Assembly (NCBI RefSeq): GCF_002019665.1
Contig: NZ_KV917375.1
Coordinates: forward strand, 1,865,175-1,929,174
Direction of reading: 5' to 3'
Source of the DNA: Sutcliffiella halmapala
GTDB taxonomy: Bacteria > Bacillota > Bacilli > Bacillales > Bacillaceae_I
Length of the DNA: 64,000 bases
In this document: in pieces, positions 54,033 to 62,785 of the stretch
How positions within the stretch are numbered: the stretch's first letter is position 1
How the letters are laid out: each line of letters starts with the position of its first letter
The notes under the pieces: generated by a model
The model's database searches: none
Seen by the model: only the letters and a program-made list of their open reading frames with translations
What the model was told of the DNA's origin: nothing
Position numbers and translations under genes: made by a program

Positions 54033-54644
54033 TTGGAGTTAGATTGGATATGGAAAGCGGTACTAATTGTAATTATTGGATTTCTTATTTTGCGATTGGC
54101 TGGAAGAAAATCGATTTCTCAGCTGACTGCCGCACAAACCATCATCATGATTTCAATCGGAAATTTACTCATTCAGCCAGTACTCCAAAAAAACATTTGG
54201 ATCACCTTTTTAATTGCCTTATTATTGGTAATCGTTTTAATAACGATCGAATGCCTTCAAATAAAATTTGATAAACTTGAAACCTTCATAACTGGAAAAG
54301 GAATAGTTGTAATAGAGAATGGAACAATTCTTGACGAAAACCTTAAAAAGATGCGAATCACCGTCGATCAATTGGAAATGCGCTTACGTCAAGACAACAT
54401 CTCGAACATTAGCAATGTCAAAACAGCAACCATTGAGCCAAGTGGACAACTGGGATACGTACTAAAAGAAAGCGCCCAATATGCGACAAAAGAAGATATA
54501 CAAGCAATCTTAGATTATCTTCATCATAAATTTCCAACTGGTCAACAGCCCCCAAATATTCTCCAAGAAAAAAATCAAAAGTCGATTTTTTCAGAAGTGG
54601 TGAGGGATGAGGAGGGTGGGGCTACTTCTAAGAGGTTACAGTAG
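54033..54644 (+). CDS. DUF421 (YetF/YrbG-type) membrane protein
   Basis: A 203-residue protein: three N-terminal helices with LRLAGRKSISQLTAAQTIIMISIGNL, then a cytosolic or external DUF421 domain (LETFITGKGIVVIENGTILDENLKKMRITVDQLEMRLRQ). In B. subtilis relatives are associated with spore germination and membranes; the molecular role is unknown. TTG start with AGGAGG eight bases upstream. Confidence 0.88.
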   Translation: MELDWIWKAVLIVIIGFLILRLAGRKSISQLTAAQTIIMISIGNLLIQPVLQKNIWITFLIALLLVIVLITIECLQIKFDKLETFITGKGIVVIENGTILDENLKKMRITVDQLEMRLRQDNISNISNVKTATIEPSGQLGYVLKESAQYATKEDIQAILDYLHHKFPTGQQPPNILQEKNQKSIFSEVVRDEEGGATSKRLQ

Positions 54645-54810
54645 CTAGACATTGAAAGTTCAAATATGAGCTCTCCTATCAATCTTTTTCTAATTCATAG
54701 ATAATCTTTTGTTTTCAATGATAAAGGAATATCATAAGGGTGAATCTTCGACACTATTTATTGTATTAATCCCTTCTATTTGTTAAAGTTTATATATAAT
54801 AGAATACACG

Positions 54811-54896
54811 AACACTAGGGGTGCTTTTTAGCTGAGAGAGACTGCTGTCTTAACCCTGTAACCTGCTCTAGGTAATGCTAGCGAAGGGAAGTGGAA
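54811..54896 (+). ncRNA. TPP riboswitch (THI element)
   Basis: Contains the conserved blocks: ACACTAGGGGTGC, AGCTGAGAG, AACCCTGTAACCTG, and TAGGTAATGCTAGCGAAGGGAAGTGG. CACT/AGTG closes P1. A TATAAT hexamer (54795-54800) sits just upstream. It senses thiamin pyrophosphate and turns off the downstream salvage genes. Confidence 0.97.
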
Positions 54897-54926
54897 TGAT
54901 GGGATAGTTGTGTCTTTTTCTAATTC

Positions 54927-54956
54927 AACCACTTCTTTAGGGAAGTGGTTTTTTGT
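54927..54956 (+). terminator. TPP riboswitch terminator
   Basis: AACCACTTC-N6-GAAGTGGTT with a T-run. CCACTT can instead pair with AAGTGG of the riboswitch P1 3' strand, giving the antiterminator. The gap 54645-54985 holds this control region only. Confidence 0.9.
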
Positions 54957-54985
54957 TGTTTTTTTCAAAAGTGAGGGTGATGTAA

Positions 54986-56260
54986 ATGAAATCGGATTTG
55001 TTGGAATTGTTAAAGATGGTGAATCAACGTCAGGATGAGTTAGTGGATCTCTTATCGCATTTGATACGCTATAAAACGCCAGCTCCTCCTGCGCGAAATA
55101 CGGAGGATGCGCAGCAGTTTATTGCGAATTTTTTAGGAGAAAGAGGATTTGCCATTGATAAGTGGGATGTTTATCCTGGTGATCCGAATGTGGTAGGAGT
55201 GTTGAAAGGAAAGCGTTCACAGGAGTATCAAAGTTTGATTGTGAATGGGCATATGGATGTAGCAGAGGTAAGTGAGACGGAAGAATGGGAGGTCGATCCG
55301 TTTACTCCAGTAGTGAGGGATGGAGTTGTTATTGGTCGTGGCGCCTCTGATATGAAGGGTGGGCTTGCTGGGGCTTTGTTTGCGATTAAGCTACTCCATG
55401 AGGCGGGGATTGAACTGCCCGGAGATCTTACTTTTCAGTCTGTGATTGGAGAAGAGGTAGGGGAAGCGGGGACTTTGGAGTGTTGTAAGAGGGGGTATAC
55501 GGCTGATTTTGCGTTAGTGGTCGATACTAGTAATCTGCAAATTCAAGGGCAAGGTGGCGTGATAACTGGTTGGGTTACGGTTAAAAGTAAGCAAACACAT
55601 CATGATGCAACAAGGAAAAGTATGATTCATGCTGGTGGCAAGCTTTATGGTGCTAGTGCGATTGAGAAGATGATGAAAATCATGCAAGGGTTGCAAGACT
55701 TGGAGAGACACTGGTCTGTGATGAAAAGCTATCCTGGATATGATCCTGGTACAAATACGATTAATCCTGCTGTTATTGAAGGAGGAAGGCATGCTGCTTT
55801 TATTGCCGATGAATGTCGTTTATGGATTACCGTGCACTTTTACCCAAATGAAACGCATGAACAGGTCGTAAAAGAAATCGAAGAGCACATTCTGCACGTG
55901 GCAAAGGCGGATCCATGGTTAAGAGAAAATCCTCCGACGTTTGAGTGGGGTGGTTCCTCCATGATTGTCGATCGTGGTGAAATTTTCCCTTCCTTAGAGA
56001 TTGACCCGGAGCATCAGGCTATCAAGACGTTAATGGGCTGTCACGAATCTACCTTGAAAGAACAACCTGTTGTAGGTGTATCACCAACTGTGACTGATGG
56101 CGGCTGGTTTGGTGATGCAGGAATACCTGCTGCGATTTATGGTCCAGGAGAGCTGAAGCATGCACATTCGATTAACGAACAAGTCTCTATTCAACAATTA
56201 GTTGATTATACAAAAGTAGTATTAACATTTATTTATGAATGGAGCCATACAAAAAAATAG
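54986..56260 (+). CDS. ylmB: Formylaminopyrimidine deformylase YlmB
   Basis: A 424-residue M20-family amidohydrolase (ArgE/DapE-like): NGHMDVAEVSETEEWEVDPFTP (first metal histidine and Asp), GRGASDMKGG (bridging Asp), GEEVGEAGTLEC (catalytic and metal Glu), and late GPGELKHAHSINE (His). With tenA downstream and a TPP riboswitch upstream, it is the deformylase that acts on N-formyl-4-amino-5-aminomethyl-2-methylpyrimidine from degraded thiamin. An ArgE-type function is unlikely in this context. Confidence 0.9.
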   Translation: MKSDLLELLKMVNQRQDELVDLLSHLIRYKTPAPPARNTEDAQQFIANFLGERGFAIDKWDVYPGDPNVVGVLKGKRSQEYQSLIVNGHMDVAEVSETEEWEVDPFTPVVRDGVVIGRGASDMKGGLAGALFAIKLLHEAGIELPGDLTFQSVIGEEVGEAGTLECCKRGYTADFALVVDTSNLQIQGQGGVITGWVTVKSKQTHHDATRKSMIHAGGKLYGASAIEKMMKIMQGLQDLERHWSVMKSYPGYDPGTNTINPAVIEGGRHAAFIADECRLWITVHFYPNETHEQVVKEIEEHILHVAKADPWLRENPPTFEWGGSSMIVDRGEIFPSLEIDPEHQAIKTLMGCHESTLKEQPVVGVSPTVTDGGWFGDAGIPAAIYGPGELKHAHSINEQVSIQQLVDYTKVVLTFIYEWSHTKK

Positions 56261-56281
56261 TAGAATTGGAGAGGGTTAAAA

Positions 56282-56947
56282 ATGAAATTCACAGAGCGTT
56301 TGCAACTAAAAACAGAGCCAATTTGGAGGAAAAATCATTCCCATCCATTTGTAGTAGAAATGGGGAACGGAACGCTAGATAAAGAGAAGTTTAGGTTTTA
56401 CATGATCCAGGACTATCTTTATTTAATCGATTATGCCAAGTTGTTTGGAATTGGTGCAGTTAAAGCAACCGATGTGTCCACAATGGAGAAATTTTCTGCA
56501 CTATTACATGCGACTTTACACGAGGAAATGGCGTTACATAGAAGCTATGCCGAACAGTTTGAAATTTCACTAGAGGAATTAGAGAATGCAGAGCCATCTC
56601 CAATTACGCTAGCCTATTCTCACTACATGCTACATAAAGCGCAAAGTGGCACACTTGCTGAGCTAGTGGCTGCTTTGTTACCGTGCATGTGGAGCTATTG
56701 GGAAATTGGAAAAGAACTAAGTCAAATTCCTGGAGCAGCTACTCATGAATTATATGGAGAATGGATTAGTATGTATAGCTGCGAAGAATTTGGCGAATTA
56801 GCAACATGGTGTAAGGATCTAATGGATAAGTTGGCTGAAGGAAAATCAGAATCAGAGCTTTTGGAGTTAGAGAAAATATTTTTGAATACGACACGGTTTG
56901 AGTATATGTTTTGGGATATGGCTTATAAGGGACAGATGTGGGAATAG
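56282..56947 (+). CDS. tenA: Aminopyrimidine aminohydrolase TenA
   Basis: A 221-residue all-helical TenA: FVVEMGNGTLDKEKFRFYMIQDYLYLIDYAK, an MYSCEEFGEL catalytic-cysteine helix, and a C-terminal EYMFWDMAY. It converts aminomethylpyrimidine to hydroxymethylpyrimidine (HMP). It lies 21 bases after ylmB under the TPP riboswitch, giving the complete two-step base-salvage branch. Confidence 0.95.
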   Translation: MKFTERLQLKTEPIWRKNHSHPFVVEMGNGTLDKEKFRFYMIQDYLYLIDYAKLFGIGAVKATDVSTMEKFSALLHATLHEEMALHRSYAEQFEISLEELENAEPSPITLAYSHYMLHKAQSGTLAELVAALLPCMWSYWEIGKELSQIPGAATHELYGEWISMYSCEEFGELATWCKDLMDKLAEGKSESELLELEKIFLNTTRFEYMFWDMAYKGQMWE

Positions 56948-57011
56948 GTTTTTGATGTCTTCTCTAGAGTGTAGAGGAAGTATGCTTACAAGAGCTTAAA
57001 TAAATTCGTAT

Positions 57012-57085
57012 AGGAAATTTATTGGTAGTGATGCACGCTAGATATTGTTTATACAATATCTGCTCACCAGTAAATTTCCTTTTTT
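57012..57085 (+). terminator. ylmB-tenA terminator
   Basis: Long stem: AGGAAATTTA / TAAATTTCCT outside and AGATATTGT / ACAATATCT inside, followed by TTTTT. Confidence 0.85.
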
Positions 57086-57198
57086 GTATTAGCAAGCTAA
57101 ATCTTACAGTAGTCGTGTAAAATTGTGATACAATGCACACTATAAAGGAAAGATTTTACTCACTTTCCACTATGTAAAAATGATTGGAGAACAAAGTT

Positions 57199-58320
57199 GT
57201 GATTATTTTTGGTTTAGTTTTTCTTTTCGTGTATGCCGCTCTTGTTTTGTATATTGGGTGGAGTGGTTGGGGCTGGATGAAGTCCGTGGTGAAAAAAGAG
57301 ATATCACGGAAATTCAAAGTCCTTTATATTGTTACATTTACTATTGTTTCTAGTTCATTTGTAATAGGAAGATTTTTCGATAATATTATATTTCATATTA
57401 TTGGTTCCTTTTGGATGGCGTTGTTTTATCTCTTAGTCATTATCGTACCTTTAGTACATATTAGTGTTTTGCTTTTACGTTTAACGCGATTGCCAAGACC
57501 TAATATTGATAAATGGTCTAGTATTATGGCGATGGGCTTAGTATTTTCTTTAGTAGGCTATGGATTATTTAACGCATATAGTCCAACCGTTCAAACGTAC
57601 GATATACAGATTGAAAAAAGTAATCCATCGACTGAGCAGCTTAATATTGTGATGGCTTCCGATACCCACTTTGGAGTACTTTCAGGGAAACGTCATGCGA
57701 TTCGGATGGTGAAGGAGATTAATGCACTAGAACCAGACCTCGTCTTGTTTCCAGGAGACATTCTTGACGATGATATCAATCAATTTATTGAAAAAGAAAT
57801 TGCCCAAGTTTTGGCTCAAATCAAAGCCCCTGATGGCGTGTATCTCTCTCTCGGTAACCATGATCGACATAATGGACCGATTGAGGACTTAATCGATACG
57901 CTGGAAATTGGAAATTTGCACGTATTATATGATGATGTCATTACAATTAATGATAGTATCACCCTTATCGGTAGAAGAGATCGTACGAATTCTGAACGTT
58001 TGGAGCTCGGGGCGTTTACGGAGGGAATGGATTTATCGAAGACCGTTATTTTACTAGAACATCAGCCGTACGATCTGGATATTGCGCAAGAGCATGGTAT
58101 CGACCTTATGCTTTCAGGCCATACACACCGTGGACAAGTCTTTCCTGGTAACCTCATAACGAAACGAATTTATGAAAATGATTGGGGACTTTTACAGAAG
58201 GAGCAGATGTATTCGATTGTATCCTCTGGCTATGGATTCTGGGGTCCACCGATACGGATAGGATCTCGTTCAGAGATTGTGCAAATTAATGTGTCTTTTC
58301 AAGAAGAATCGAATATGTAG
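57199..58320 (+). CDS. Membrane metallophosphoesterase (YkoQ-like)
   Basis: About 373 residues: four N-terminal helices (up to about residue 125), then a calcineurin-like domain with SDTHFGV (DxH), PGDILDDD, GNHDRH, LLEHQP and SGHTHRGQ. It resembles B. subtilis YkoQ. GTG 57199 is chosen because GGAG lies nine bases upstream; TTG 57184 has no site. Substrate unknown. The other phosphoesterase (17.9 kb) is a different subtype with a single anchor. Confidence 0.85.
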   Translation: MIIFGLVFLFVYAALVLYIGWSGWGWMKSVVKKEISRKFKVLYIVTFTIVSSSFVIGRFFDNIIFHIIGSFWMALFYLLVIIVPLVHISVLLLRLTRLPRPNIDKWSSIMAMGLVFSLVGYGLFNAYSPTVQTYDIQIEKSNPSTEQLNIVMASDTHFGVLSGKRHAIRMVKEINALEPDLVLFPGDILDDDINQFIEKEIAQVLAQIKAPDGVYLSLGNHDRHNGPIEDLIDTLEIGNLHVLYDDVITINDSITLIGRRDRTNSERLELGAFTEGMDLSKTVILLEHQPYDLDIAQEHGIDLMLSGHTHRGQVFPGNLITKRIYENDWGLLQKEQMYSIVSSGYGFWGPPIRIGSRSEIVQINVSFQEESNM

Positions 58321-58327
58321 AATCTAG

Positions 58328-58357
58328 GCACAGCTAGCTCGCTAGTTGTGCTTTTTT
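58328..58357 (+). terminator. Terminator after the phosphoesterase gene
   Basis: GCACAGCTAGC / GCTAGTTGTGC with a T-run. Confidence 0.9.
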
Positions 58358-58410
58358 GATGATAGTAGTCATTGTATAAGATTTATTTACTCATAAAATC
58401 AGGAAGGATT

Positions 58411-58640
58411 TTGTTATTATTAAGTTAATAAATATAATGATGGAAAACATTATTATATGCAAGTTATCATAAAAAGCTGAGGGACGGAGAAGAACAAAAG
58501 AATCACAATGAAATGGGGGAATTCGAATTCGATGACATATAAAGAACATTTTAAATAACTCTATTTCGTTAGTATTCGAGGACCTCCTTTAGTTGGGGTG
58601 TTTTTGAATAATTACATCACCTTTTTAGGAGGGGAAATAA
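58411..58640 (+). promoter_or_regulatory. aadK promoter and long leader
   Basis: TTGTTA (58411-58416), 16 bases, TATAAT (58433-58438), then about 195 transcribed bases before aadK. The leader has a 16-codon frame (58508-58558) and CCTCCT (58583-58588), perfectly complementary to AGGAGG (58627-58632) of the aadK ribosome-binding site. The arrangement resembles translational attenuators of antibiotic-resistance genes. Function is inferred. Confidence 0.5.
58508..58558 (+). CDS. Possible aadK leader peptide
   Basis: Sixteen codons, MKWGNSNSMTYKEHFK, in the aadK leader. The ribosome-binding site is weak (GGACGGAGAAGAAC). It may be the sensor peptide of an attenuator, or chance. Confidence 0.3.
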   Translation: MKWGNSNSMTYKEHFK

Positions 58641-59510
58641 ATGCGTTCTGAACAGGAAATGCTAGATTTAGTTTTAAAAGTAGCGAAGGAAGATGATAGA
58701 GTTAGAGCGGTTGGAATGAATGGTTCTCGTACGAATCCGAACGTACCAAAGGATTCTTTTCGGGATTATGATATTGTTTACCTAGTAAAGGACATGCAAT
58801 CTTTTTTAGACAACCCTAATTGGGTTAATGTCTTTGGCGAACGAATAATCATGCAGACTCCGGAGGATATGGCGATGTTCCCCCCTTCTTTGGGAGGAAG
58901 GTTCTCCTATTTAATGTTATTTAACGATGGGAATAGAATTGATTTAATTCTTGCGCCGATAGAGGAAAAAGATCAGTATACCTATGAAGATGGGCTGACA
59001 ATCCTCTTATTAGATAAAGATGGGACGATGCCAATTTTATCTCCGCCAACAGACGAAGAATATTGGGTGAAAAAGCCCACTGCAGCCTATTTTGCTGATT
59101 GCAGTAATGAATTTTGGTGGGTTTCTACTTATGTAGCAAAAGGATTATGGAGACGGGAAACCCTATATGCTTATGATCATTTAAATATTGTAAGAGCGAT
59201 GCTCATTAAAATGATCGAATGGAAAGTAGGCATCGATACCGATTTTTCCTTAAGTATCGGTAAGAATGGCAAATATTTAAAGCGTTATGTGACGAATGAA
59301 ACATGGGAGAAGTTATTAAAGACCTATCCTAGCGGAGATGATGAACAGATTTGGAAAGCTTTGTTTATCATGACGGATTTGTTTGAAGAAGTTGCTAATG
59401 AAGTGGCAGATAAACTTTCTTATATCTACCCACTAAAAGAAGCGGAGAAGGTAAAGCGGTACCTTAAGCGTGTTCAAGGTTTACCTGAAGACGCAATGGA
59501 GATTTATTAG
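58641..59510 (+). CDS. aadK: Aminoglycoside 6-adenylyltransferase
   Basis: A 289-residue ANT(6)-type nucleotidyltransferase: VGMNGSRTNPNVPKDSFRDYDIVYLV carries the GS...DxD core, followed by RIDLILAP and a helical C-terminal domain. It adenylates streptomycin, as B. subtilis AadK does. AGGAGGGGAAATAA provides a strong start. Intrinsic chromosomal genes of this type are common in Bacillus and do not show mobility here. Confidence 0.93.
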   Translation: MRSEQEMLDLVLKVAKEDDRVRAVGMNGSRTNPNVPKDSFRDYDIVYLVKDMQSFLDNPNWVNVFGERIIMQTPEDMAMFPPSLGGRFSYLMLFNDGNRIDLILAPIEEKDQYTYEDGLTILLLDKDGTMPILSPPTDEEYWVKKPTAAYFADCSNEFWWVSTYVAKGLWRRETLYAYDHLNIVRAMLIKMIEWKVGIDTDFSLSIGKNGKYLKRYVTNETWEKLLKTYPSGDDEQIWKALFIMTDLFEEVANEVADKLSYIYPLKEAEKVKRYLKRVQGLPEDAMEIY

Positions 59511-59558
59511 TAGGTATTTTATTTTGAACAACATTAGATTACAGAAATCCTAAAAAAG

Positions 59559-59601
59559 GAGAAGACTTTCGTTTTGAACAACGTTAGGTCTTCTCTTTTT
59601 T
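59559..59601 (+). terminator. aadK terminator
   Basis: GAGAAGAC / GTCTTCTC with a 21-base loop and a T-run. The loop repeats TTTTGAACAACGTTAG, seen also at about 59522. Confidence 0.8.
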
Positions 59602-59626
59602 ATGATAATGAAATAGAAAAAGGCCC

Positions 59627-60370
59627 CTATCTAACCAGCACTTTCTCCAAAAACCGCTTCGTTCGCTCTTCTTTTGGATTAAAAAAGATAGCTTCCGGCG
59701 TACCTTCCTCCATGATATGACCATCCGCAATAAACACTGTACGATCTGATACGTCTCTCGCAAAGTTCATTTCATGTGTGACGATAACCATGGTTTGACC
59801 TTCGTCGGCCAGTTCTTTGATGACAGTTAATACTTCACCCACAAGTTCTGGATCAAGGGCGGAGGTTGGCTCATCGAATAGGAGAATTTCAGGCTTTAAG
59901 GCTAGCATTCTTGCAATGGCAGCGCGTTGTTTTTGACCTCCGGATAGTTGATCAGGGTACTGATTTTTTTGTATTGTCAAGCCCACTTTTTGTAAGAGTA
60001 CTTCTGCTTCTTTTATAACCTCAAGTTTGTTTCTTTTTTGCACAATGTAAGGAGCTTCGATAATATTTTCTAATACCGTCTTATGGGGGAAGAGGTGAAA
60101 ATGCTGAAAGACCATTCCGGAATATTGTTGGATTTCTTTTTTCTTTTTTTTAGATGGAGTTTTTCCGTTAAAACTTACTTGTACATCAGCAATTTGTAAC
60201 GTCCCAGAAGAGGGAGTTTCTAATAAATTAAGACAACGAAGTAACGTTGTCTTACCCGAACCGGATGGGCCGATGATACTTACTACTTCACCTTTTTCAA
60301 TAGTTAAAGAGATAGATTTTAAGACTTCTGTATCCTGAAATTTTTTTGTTAATTTGTTAACTTGAATCAT
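59627..60370 (-). CDS. Amino-acid ABC ATPase (TcyC/GlnQ type)
   Basis: About 247 residues: Walker [25 protein letters not shown], signature LSGGQKQR, Walker [14 protein letters not shown], and [14 protein letters not shown], typical of polar-amino-acid importers. ATG 60370 has GGAGGT seven bases before it. Third gene of the SAM-riboswitch operon. Confidence 0.92.
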   Translation of the reverse strand: MIQVNKLTKKFQDTEVLKSISLTIEKGEVVSIIGPSGSGKTTLLRCLNLLETPSSGTLQIADVQVSFNGKTPSKKKKKEIQQYSGMVFQHFHLFPHKTVLENIIEAPYIVQKRNKLEVIKEAEVLLQKVGLTIQKNQYPDQLSGGQKQRAAIARMLALKPEILLFDEPTSALDPELVGEVLTVIKELADEGQTMVIVTHEMNFARDVSDRTVFIADGHIMEEGTPEAIFFNPKEERTKRFLEKVLVR

Positions 60371-60385
60371 ACATTTAACCTCCAA

Positions 60386-61069
60386 TCAAGCTGAGACATA
60401 ACGATTAGCTTTTTTCTCTAGATAGTCTTGTAGTATGGTGACAACGGTACATAATCCCCAGTATATAAGTGCAACGAGAATGTATAATGTTAAACTCTCG
60501 TAAGTCTGACCAACCACAACTTTAGCTCGATAAAACATTTCAGATACAGTAATTACCATCGCAAGGGAGGTACCTTTAATAATATCCATAAAAACACTTG
60601 ATAATGGTGGTAGAGCGATTCGTGTTGCTTGAGGTAAAATAATTCGGCGCATTGTTTGCCAATAAGACATTCTTAATGTTTCAGCTGCTTCCCATTGACC
60701 ATGTGAAACGGAAGAAATGGCAGAACGAATAATTTCGGCACAATAAGCGGAAAAATGGAGGCTTATTCCAAGAATTGCTGCTGACAGTGGCTTTAGTTCT
60801 ATGCCAACCATTGGAAGTCCGAAATACAAGATAAATAGAATTACAAGTAAGGGAGTGCCACGCATAAAAGAAATGAAAATCCGTGCTATTGTGCGCGTGA
60901 AGAAAAATTTGTTCATCCTTGCAAGTGCGACAAATAATCCTAAAACCAACGCGATAGCCATACTTACTAACGCAATATAAATCGTATACCAGGCTCCTTC
61001 TAAAATAAAAGGGAGGGAGTTTAAGGCAACTTCGACATTAAAAAGATATTCCCATTTAAAATCCGACAT
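60386..61069 (-). CDS. Amino-acid ABC permease (TcyB type)
   Basis: A 227-residue HisM/GlnP-family permease with five helices: GAWYTIYIALVSMAIALVLGL, ISFMRGTPLLVILFILYFGLP, and the EAA loop EAAETLRMSYWQTMRRIILPQA. Second gene of the operon, 15 bases before the ATPase. Confidence 0.92.
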   Translation of the reverse strand: MSDFKWEYLFNVEVALNSLPFILEGAWYTIYIALVSMAIALVLGLFVALARMNKFFFTRTIARIFISFMRGTPLLVILFILYFGLPMVGIELKPLSAAILGISLHFSAYCAEIIRSAISSVSHGQWEAAETLRMSYWQTMRRIILPQATRIALPPLSSVFMDIIKGTSLAMVITVSEMFYRAKVVVGQTYESLTLYILVALIYWGLCTVVTILQDYLEKKANRYVSA

Positions 61070-61130
61070 AAAAAGTCTCCTTCATTTCATATGTAAAAAA
61101 GAAAGGAATCAAATCGATTCCTAATCAAAA

Positions 61131-61982
61131 CTAATCTATTTCAACTGGATGAGAAACATCTGCTCCAAAGAATTCTAGAGCGATTTCTTTAATCGATCCA
61201 TCATCGATCATTTCTTGTAGTACTTTATCTAATTGATTCTTAAGTTCTGTGCTATCCTTTTGCATCACAATTGCTCCAACATTTGGTTCAAACTTCACAT
61301 TTTCCGCAAGCTTCAAACCAGGTTTATTAAATTGTTTCAAAGTTTGAATTAAGACAAGGTAGTCATTAAGTGTAGCATCAACACGACCGTTGATAATTTC
61401 TGGTAATACCGTATCCGAACCTGTATAAACAACAACTTCTGCACCTTGGCTCCTTGCAAAGTCCGAATAGTTACTTGTTGCAGAGCCTCCTACCTTTTTT
61501 CCTTGTAAATCTTCTACTGTGTCAATCCCAGAACTATCACTTTCACGAACAAGTGCAGATCCAAAAGAATGTTTAATAGGAATCGTAAAATCAAATTTTT
61601 CTAGACGCTCTTCTGTAATAGTGAAGTCATTGGCAGCAACATCAATTTGGCCATTACGAAGAGCTGGAAGAAGTCCGTCAAATTCCATGGTTTTAAATCC
61701 GACCTCTAAGCCTAATCTTTTTCCTAATTCTTTTGCTACTTCTACATCAAAGCCTGTTAATTCTTGAGTATTCTCATCAAAATATGTAACTGGAAAATAA
61801 AGTCCCTCTGTCCCTACAACAATTTTCCCGGATTCTTTAATCCTTTCCCAAGAGTTTTGTTCATCAGCTATTTTACTAGTAGAATCTGAAGGTGTAGCAG
61901 AACTACTAGATTCATTGTCACCACAAGCAGAAAGTAAGAGTCCAATTGTGAAGACAAACAAGAATAATGAAAGTTTTTTCAT
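61131..61982 (-). CDS. Amino-acid-binding lipoprotein (TcyA-like)
   Basis: About 283 residues: lipobox LSAC, then GKIVVGTEGLYFPVTYFDENTQELTGFDVEVAKELGKRLGLEVGFKTMEFDGLLPALRNGQIDVAANDFTITEER, similar to B. subtilis TcyA (cystine). The SAM riboswitch upstream indicates sulfur amino acid control, so L-cystine or methionine is the likely cargo. ATG 61982 is preferred; the longer start lacks a site. Confidence 0.88.
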   Translation of the reverse strand: MKKLSLFLFVFTIGLLLSACGDNESSSSATPSDSTSKIADEQNSWERIKESGKIVVGTEGLYFPVTYFDENTQELTGFDVEVAKELGKRLGLEVGFKTMEFDGLLPALRNGQIDVAANDFTITEERLEKFDFTIPIKHSFGSALVRESDSSGIDTVEDLQGKKVGGSATSNYSDFARSQGAEVVVYTGSDTVLPEIINGRVDATLNDYLVLIQTLKQFNKPGLKLAENVKFEPNVGAIVMQKDSTELKNQLDKVLQEMIDDGSIKEIALEFFGADVSHPVEID

Positions 61983-62062
61983 GTTCAATACCATCCTTTT
62001 TCAATAGTTTTACTTGGTTTTAACTTAACAGAGTTGCCGCTATCACGATTCTCCTAACATAA

Positions 62063-62096
62063 ACAAAAAACCTCTTCCATAAGAAGAGGTTGGCAG
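62063..62096 (-). terminator. SAM riboswitch terminator
   Basis: On the minus strand AACCTCTTC / GAAGAGGTT with a T-run, between the aptamer and the binding-protein gene. Confidence 0.9.
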
Positions 62097-62120
62097 AAAA
62101 AAATAAAAATACCGGACTCT

Positions 62121-62221
62121 TCTTATCTCTCAAGCCGTTGCTTGCTGGATTTGGCACAGTACTCTAAAAGTCTGTTGCCGAGGTTTCATAGGGCCAATCC
62201 CTCCACCTTCTCGTGATAAGA
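62121..62221 (-). ncRNA. SAM-I riboswitch (S-box)
   Basis: On the minus strand: TCTTATCACGAGAAGGTGGAGGGA, GGCCCTATGAAACCTCGGCAAC, GTGCCAAATCCAGCAAG, CTTGAGAGATAAGA; TCTTATC/GATAAGA closes P1. These are the full S-box blocks. SAM binding would stop transcription of the importer. The gap 61983-62323 contains only this control region. Confidence 0.97.
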
Positions 62222-62323
62222 AACAAAGTAACTATTAAGTTATTAATGGAAATATTACCATTCAAAGAAATAACAGTCAATAGATTTTTGTGAGTCAATT
62301 CTCTTGACTGAGAAAAGTACCCT

Positions 62324-62780
62324 CTACTGTTCTTCCAGTTTAGCATCCCGCATTGGAGAAACAGCTAACCAAATCGCACAAATAGCTAGCCCAATAATGG
62401 CAACCCATAGAGACGTTCGGAATCTGAACGCGTCCGCGATTAATCCGCCTAGTGGTGCTCCAATTACAATCATACTGCGATTGATCGACCGCATTGTTGC
62501 ATTCACTCGGCCTTGCAGGTGCATTGGTGTGATGGACTGGAGATAGCCCATTTCGATTGGCCCTTCGATTCTCATCGCAAAACCGTAAAAGAATTGACCA
62601 ATAATCACTAATACTAGTGCGGCAACTTGGTGATTAACATGACTTGTTATTGGTGCCAATGCAATGAGGATTACAGCCGGACTATAGAGAAAGCGGGAAA
62701 AAATCGCACGTCCGACTCCCCATTTTTGTCCGATAAGTGGTTTAACTATTTGTGGAGATGAAGTTGATTTGTCATAATTG
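62324..62780 (-). pseudogene. Truncated MFS transporter (C-terminal third only)
   Basis: The minus strand encodes about 150 residues of the C-terminal part of an MFS permease: VKPLIGQKWGVGRAIF, IIGQFFYGFAMRIEGPIEMGYLQ, MHLQGRVNATMRSINRSMIVIGAPLGGLIAD, with four helices. Full-length relatives have about 400 residues and twelve helices. No N-terminal part follows upstream; the frame runs into the 5' end of the divergent cupin gene at 62786. The gene therefore lost its front part, probably by deletion. Confidence 0.75.
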
Positions 62781-62785
62781 AAAGT

